Of a stretch of DNA of 64,000 bases, positions 55,794 through 64,000 are shown piece by piece. The DNA is from Eutypella sp. D-1. Taxonomy: Eukaryota > Ascomycota > Sordariomycetes > Xylariales > Diatrypaceae. The notes beneath the pieces were generated by a model. That model was not told where the DNA came from and did no database searches. It saw only the letters and a list, made by a program, of their open reading frames with translations. Position 1 is the first letter of the stretch, and every line of letters begins with the position of its first letter. The translations under genes and the position numbers were made by a program. Where the stretch lies: positions 310,001 through 374,000 of the forward strand of contig JAJTTP010000005.1 in the NCBI GenBank assembly GCA_023313575.1, given 5' to 3'.

Positions 55794-56767
55794 CCATGCA
55801 GCACGAGCGGGCGGGTGAGGAAGTGTGCCCAGGATCCGTCCGGGACGAAGCCTGCGCGTAGGAATTCAGGCGACAGCCAGAATACCCAGGATAGTATGCC
55901 CACAGCGTGTGAGAGCGCCGCGAGGCAGACGGTCTCGCCAACCCGCCGGTGCAGGATGTTGAGCGCCTCATAGGAGAGCCCCGCCAACGGCTTCAGGGGC
56001 TGGTTCTTCGCCGCCAACAGGTACAGCAACGGCAGGTTCGCCGCGAAAACCAGGCCTGCCCGGTCCGCTAGCGAGAACAGGTGTGCCGGCTCCAGCGGCG
56101 CCGCCCAGAACTGGTAAAATAGGTTCAGGCCGTAGTATGCCAGGACGAGGAGCGTCGTGCCGTTGGACGGGAGGGCGCGGCCGATAAGAGGGATCGGGGG
56201 CGGCTAATGGACGAGCCACGACCGAATAAGTCTCGACGCGCGGCTGCCACTACCGCTAACCCGCAGCTTATTTACGAACTTGGACTGGGTTTGGCGGTGA
56301 CTAAGGAGCGGCTGGCGCTCGAGGTCGATGTTAGAAGGTTTTAATGCATCTTCCAATTCCGAAAAGGTTTCGAGAGTGCTGCTAGAGGACGACGATACTG
56401 TGCCCTCATCCTGTGTCCCGAAGCCCGCCGGATCAGCCGGGATAGCTCCTATCTGATCCCCCTCGATGACCCTGCACCTATTGCGATCTCTTCTCTTCTC
56501 GTAGAAATAGAATAATGATAGAAACGTGAGGATGACGAGGAGGAATATGTTGTAGGTAGTGACGATCCTACGGCCGTTGAGGAGGTGAGCGATTAGCTCT
56601 TGCAAGAACCGGAGCTTGTCGGGGTCGAGTGGAGGGCGGTGTCTCTCGTTATTCGATGTTATGACCTCGCCATCGGCGGAAGAAGAAATCAGGGATCGTG
56701 ATGCCCGCAGACTCTCCCTCATTACTTGAAGGGCCCAGTCCCGGCCGACTTCCTGGGAATCCATCAC
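54668..56767 (-). pseudogene. Ferric reductase-like gene with two in-frame TAG codons
   Basis: One continuous frame of 699 codons (ATG at 56767, final TGA/TAA-side end at 54668) encodes a plasma-membrane ferric/cupric reductase (FRE, NOX-like flavocytochrome). Order: N-terminal helix (IVTTYNIFLLVILTFLSLFY), then PPPIPLIGRALPSNG. The haem-binding ferric-reductase domain has paired histidines HRRVGETVCLAALSH and HVALQAIALAFLWLH, each pair 14 apart. Then FAD motif HPFTIAS (from codon 476), NAD(P) motif AGGSGIAVAFP and the family ending VEKFGW. The frame is cut by TAG at codon 188 (56204-56206), where relatives usually have Gln before PPPIP, and at codon 430 (55478-55480). An intron of 72 nt (donor GTAAAT) could remove the first, but it would delete a conserved segment. 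No plausible intron removes the second. Likely a recent pseudogene by C-to-T change; readthrough or sequence error is possible. Confidence 0.75.
55757..55793. repeat. 9-bp tandem repeat within ferric reductase frame
   Basis: Four copies of GGCGGCGAG (plus strand) encode an Ala-Ala-Leu repeat in a membrane helix of the ferric reductase domain. Possible length-variable site. Confidence 0.75.
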
Positions 56768-58324
56768 AGACTTATCAACGCATGTTGCATCGAAAATTCA
56801 GGAGTAAACGGTATACACAGTCCGGAGACTGGCTTATCAGATCTAGAGATAATCTAAAATGGATCGAATGATCGGGTCCGACCTCGCTGGACGCGAATGG
56901 CGGCTTGGCGGTCACAAAGCATTGCTGTTCCCTACATATCCCTGTATCTTTCTGATTCCCGCACTCAGCTGGCTTTGTGCTAGCCTAGGCACCAAAGACA
57001 CTTGGCCAGAGACTGACTTTGTTGCCATCTATTACAAATAGAATCCTCAGTGGCTGTATCGTGGCAGGTGGGTGTCGTACCCACAGCGGATGAGTCGCTG
57101 CTGCCCAGCGGCCCCAGCCTGCCATACTTCATCAGGGATAGCCTGGGGTATCTCGAAATCCTTGGCGGGATCTTCAGGGATCCTGTCAGGTCACCGGCCA
57201 TGACGCTGATCATCAGGCTCCTGAGGTCGTCTTCGTCCGGATACACGTGCTACTCGATCTGCGGGGACGTGACCGCTTTCTCTGGGCCGCTGCCGCGTAA
57301 AGGTCGCGAAGGTTCGTCTCTCCCGTGTACGGCTTCTGGACGAGGACGAATGAGCGCGGCCGGATAGCGCCCGCGTGAGGCGGACGTTCTCGCTCATAAT
57401 CGTCGAGCGCAGCCCCACTACAATCTTCTCGAGCAGGACTCCCATCCGCACCGCGATGTCCGCGGACACCTCACCTGGGCAGCTTCTGGCCTGTAGAAGG
57501 GGCCTCGCCTCAGCTTCCCGGGCCCACCAGAGACAGATCACCCTTTTAGTGACGGCCTATAGGATATAAGAGTGGGATCACACCCATCTAGATAGACTCT
57601 CCTTTAGCTAGCCAGCGATCAATCTAAGTAATTGTACCTTCTACATATTGTGTTATATAAAACCGAGACCAGTGGTGACGGCTTCGTTATAGGTCCTCCT
57701 TAAGATGCCACTTCGACCGCGCTCCACGTTACTAAAAGCGAACGCGGAGTAGCGGTTGGTAAAGGCTCGTTAGCAGGCTAATGTGCGTCTGAGATTATAA
57801 AATTTATATAACCACTTTTTATACTTTGAATAACCATTGCATTGATAGATTCTGCGGCAAACAATTAGGGTTATTACGATTCGAGTGGATCAGAACGATT
57901 ATATACAATTACTTCGTGGATATTTGGTTCACTAATTCTGTCCAGTGCCTACTCGGACAAGGAGAAGGCGGTCGTCAATCTGGGCTTCATGTCCTGACTA
58001 CCTTCTAGAAGGCATATGTCTGGCGTGTAGATACATATCTTAGGATTACTGATGGTGTTTCGGCCACCGACCACAATTAAGCGGGTGGACTGCATTGAAT
58101 TCGTAGCATTACATGCGTACGTGTCCGTTTTATCATTGAGGCAAGGTTTTTATCGTAGTACAGTAAAGTATGACATGACTGAGTAAATATTTGTAGATCA
58201 GGGAAATGCTATCATCTCGGACACTTGAATGGCACCAGGTAGCCAGCCTCCACGAAGAATTTTCAGCACTTAGCCAACGGGCCTTAGCCTTGAGGAAGGA
58301 AGGCACCAGACCCCCATAAATCGA
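56768..58324. other. Intergenic with possible decayed coding remnant
   Basis: On the minus strand at about 56980-57541, protein-like segments appear in different frames: RSFVLVQKPYTGETNLRDLY near 57270-57330 and VYPDEDDLRSLMISVMAGDL near 57180-57245. A stop and frame changes separate them. They may be exons or a decayed gene of unknown family. The rest (57560-58324) shows nothing. Confidence 0.3.
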
Positions 58325-58858
58325 TCAACACCAATCTGGGCGATCAGACAAACACTGATCGGTACAGGTAGCCCCCAGGAGCGTGTCCTTGGCTTTGGCC
58401 GACACTCCAGTATCGCCCCGGCACTTATCCAGCCCGGCTCGAGCGGCAGGGACGAGATTTTCCCATACGGCACCTTGAACGGCGTCGTGCCAGCTGACAC
58501 AGCACCTCGATCCATTAAAGTCAAGGCAGATAGAACGCTGGCTACTCTGCAGTGGGGTACGATCGCCAACAAGCTGGTCCACAAGGAGGTTGCAGTTCTT
58601 CCGCCTTGCCTCGTTGCTGTTGTCGCACGTCACCTGCATGGAGCCGCACCGACGGTCGAGGCTGGAAGCCTCGGCGACCGAGCTTCTTCGCGAGGACAAG
58701 GAATCTGCGTCGCCATAGACGGTGATAGTCGTGATGCCCTCATCCTTAGTGAACTGCTCAAGGATCTCGAGGTTGGGCACTTCGAAAGCGGGCATGCTTT
58801 GTGCGAGGTATGGGAGGGAGACCACGGCCACGGCAAGCTTAGAGAAGAGCATGGTCAA
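58325..58858 (-). CDS. Secreted WD-like cysteine-rich protein
   Basis: Single-exon, 177 residues. Signal peptide MTMLFSKLAVAVVSLPYLAQS is followed by a propeptide-like segment to about residue 70 (ending SLDRRC, a possible dibasic processing site). The mature part has ten cysteines (71, 78, 89, 111, 119, 120, 146, 165, 169, 177). Blocks SICLDFNGSRCCVSW and CTDQCLSDRPDWC match the fungal WD-like domain found in secreted proteins of plant- and insect-associated ascomycetes. Five disulphides are likely. Function is not established for the family; a secreted effector or antimicrobial role is only a guess. Confidence 0.75.
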   Translation of the reverse strand: MTMLFSKLAVAVVSLPYLAQSMPAFEVPNLEILEQFTKDEGITTITVYGDADSLSSRRSSVAEASSLDRRCGSMQVTCDNSNEARRKNCNLLVDQLVGDRTPLQSSQRSICLDFNGSRCCVSWHDAVQGAVWENLVPAARAGLDKCRGDTGVSAKAKDTLLGATCTDQCLSDRPDWC

Positions 58859-60293
58859 GGGGAAGAGCTTGGGGCGGGGGAAAGTGAGAGCAGATTAAGA
58901 TGTGAGTGTTTTTTCAGCTTAATGTGCATATAGGAAGAACCTGTCGAGTTGATACCTAGGCGAAGGCGCTTTCGAGGCGGGTCCCAACTGGTCTTTTTAA
59001 ACACAAAGCTATTCTAAGCTCCACGTCCCTGCCTTCTCTCGTTTGGCCGCAACGTCTCGGATGCTACCAGAGAAGATTCGACAGCCACGAATCACAAGTC
59101 ACAAACTCGGCATGCCAAACAGCGTCTCTATAGCATACCGTCACAGCCTGTATCCCTTGGTAGACGTTTTCCTCAACCGAAAGATCTGGCCAAGCCACAT
59201 AATATAGGCGTTCTTCGATTATTACAAGGTCATATTACCAATACTGAATGTATCATAGGTTGAAACATTGGCACTTAGCTCTGCTATAACGCCCAGAACA
59301 CCCTACGTGCTTGATATATGTCTTTCTTTGTTTCTCTTTCTGATTCATATATATATACGTATCTCAGTAACGAAGCATAATAATCGTCTTACTTACATTC
59401 CTATATTCGGCATTCGGTCGATAGGCTACCCTTGAACTACCTGTCTCACAAGCAGTGGCCATCTTCATCGATTCATCTGCATGAAAACGTTCAAGGGCCA
59501 ACCATCTGCCAACCTGCTTCTTGTAGCACGAGCTTAAGATGCCTACGTAGATTCTAGCAGTCGTCTATTTCATGCTATCTCAGCGAAAAGCATCACCAAT
59601 CTCGATGACCGTCGGTATGCAAAAGCCTCGTCTCCACGAAGTGCATGTATCCCTGAACGCCGGGCTTTCCTACCCCGCAGGATGTCGTCTTTCATACTAC
59701 AATGCCTTTCCTGGTCAATTTTCTCACGGTCACGAAAACGAGCTCATCACTTAAGTCTGATTCTGGCATTCATGTCTACCCGGTCTGGCTTTCGTGGTGC
59801 AATACCGTGGATATTCTCTGGTCGACGTGTTGCAAGGCATAGGACGCGACTACTTCGAGGCTGCGTGCTAAGTTACTTTCTTGCTTTGATGAAATCCATT
59901 CGGCAGTTGGGAAATCGTACGGCCCGGGGAATTCCTGAGGAAAACATCCTCGCACGGTGTTCTCTATGAAAGCATGACTCGGAAAGAGAAACAATATGCC
60001 TCCCTAGTCGTGCTTTAGGAGCGGTCAATATAATTAAAGACATCGAAGAGCATCGTCAGGATACATAGCAGAAAGCTTCACCTATATTTTACCAAGTATT
60101 TCCGTAAGCCACTTCATTGCGATGATTTATAGGATTGTGAAGGCCTTACTAAAAAATGTCATCCTTCGTAGGACTACGACCCCCGTAACGAGTGGCCTCA
60201 ACACGATAGTTTCACACCGAATGCAGGTAAGTGATGACATTATTTTCACGCTAAAAACGCTCGATATATTACATAGGAGGTCATTAAGTACCA
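58859..60293. other. Intergenic, no gene recognised
   Basis: It contains the 5' flank of the WD-like protein gene and the 3' flank of the dehydrogenase gene. Only short unrecognised frames are present (59572-59969 +). Confidence 0.4.

Positions 60294-64000
<3,707 letters not shown>

Noticed and set aside
56204..56276. 72-nt in-frame intron that would remove the first TAG of the ferric reductase
   Set aside because: It would delete a conserved segment before PPPIP, has no clear branch site, and cannot explain the second TAG.

Overview
The window looks like nuclear DNA of a filamentous ascomycete (Pezizomycotina, probably a sordariomycete). The evidence is short GT..AG introns of 48-182 nt in well spaced monocistronic genes, typical fungal families (SIN protein Cdc14, GH31 alpha-glucosidase, MFS sugar carrier, ferric reductase, WD-like secreted protein), and a sharply bounded AT-rich block with the C-to-T/G-to-A decay expected of repeat-induced point mutation (RIP). 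No bacterial-style operons, tRNA, rRNA or CRISPR were seen.

Layout. 1-754: 3' part of a SIN-type Cdc14 gene (+). 1237-3060 and 5925-7169: two cysteine-rich single-pass membrane proteins (-) flanking a BTB/POZ protein at 4044-4946 (-). 8571-11530: secreted GH31 alpha-glucosidase, three exons (-). 11531-16174: gene-poor. 16175-21595: a six-exon gene (+) for a predicted 1705-residue protein joining an indoleamine-2,3-dioxygenase-like haem domain, a P450-reductase-like FAD/NAD(P) module, a cytochrome b5 domain, a helical region and a long disordered tail. 23005-26069: three-exon gene (-) for a caspase-fold-like domain lacking its nucleophile, joined to several zinc fingers. 26070-30536: gene-poor. 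30537-32398: four-exon MFS hexose transporter (-).

About 34975-49780 is an AT-rich block. It can be read as nested Ty3/gypsy chromovirus elements on the minus strand: an old element 1 (LTRs 35315-35742 and 49145-49539), a second full element inside it (LTRs 39139-39577 and 46038-46468), a solo LTR in element 1 (47808-48238) and a solo LTR in element 2 (42721-43152). All four insertions keep perfect 5-bp target-site duplications. The LTR at 42721-43152 has largely escaped RIP and is probably the youngest.

Right of the block: a small hypothetical gene (53290-53781, -), a ferric reductase reading frame broken by two in-frame TAG codons (54668-56767, -), a secreted WD-like cysteine-rich protein (58325-58858, -) and an intronless dimethylglycine/sarcosine dehydrogenase-like flavoprotein (60294-62786, -).

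The genes do not form an evident pathway. The most unusual item is the IDO-like/reductase/cytochrome b5 fusion, which reads as a self-sufficient haem oxygenase with its own electron-transfer chain. The pseudo-caspase/zinc-finger protein and the double-amber ferric reductase follow.
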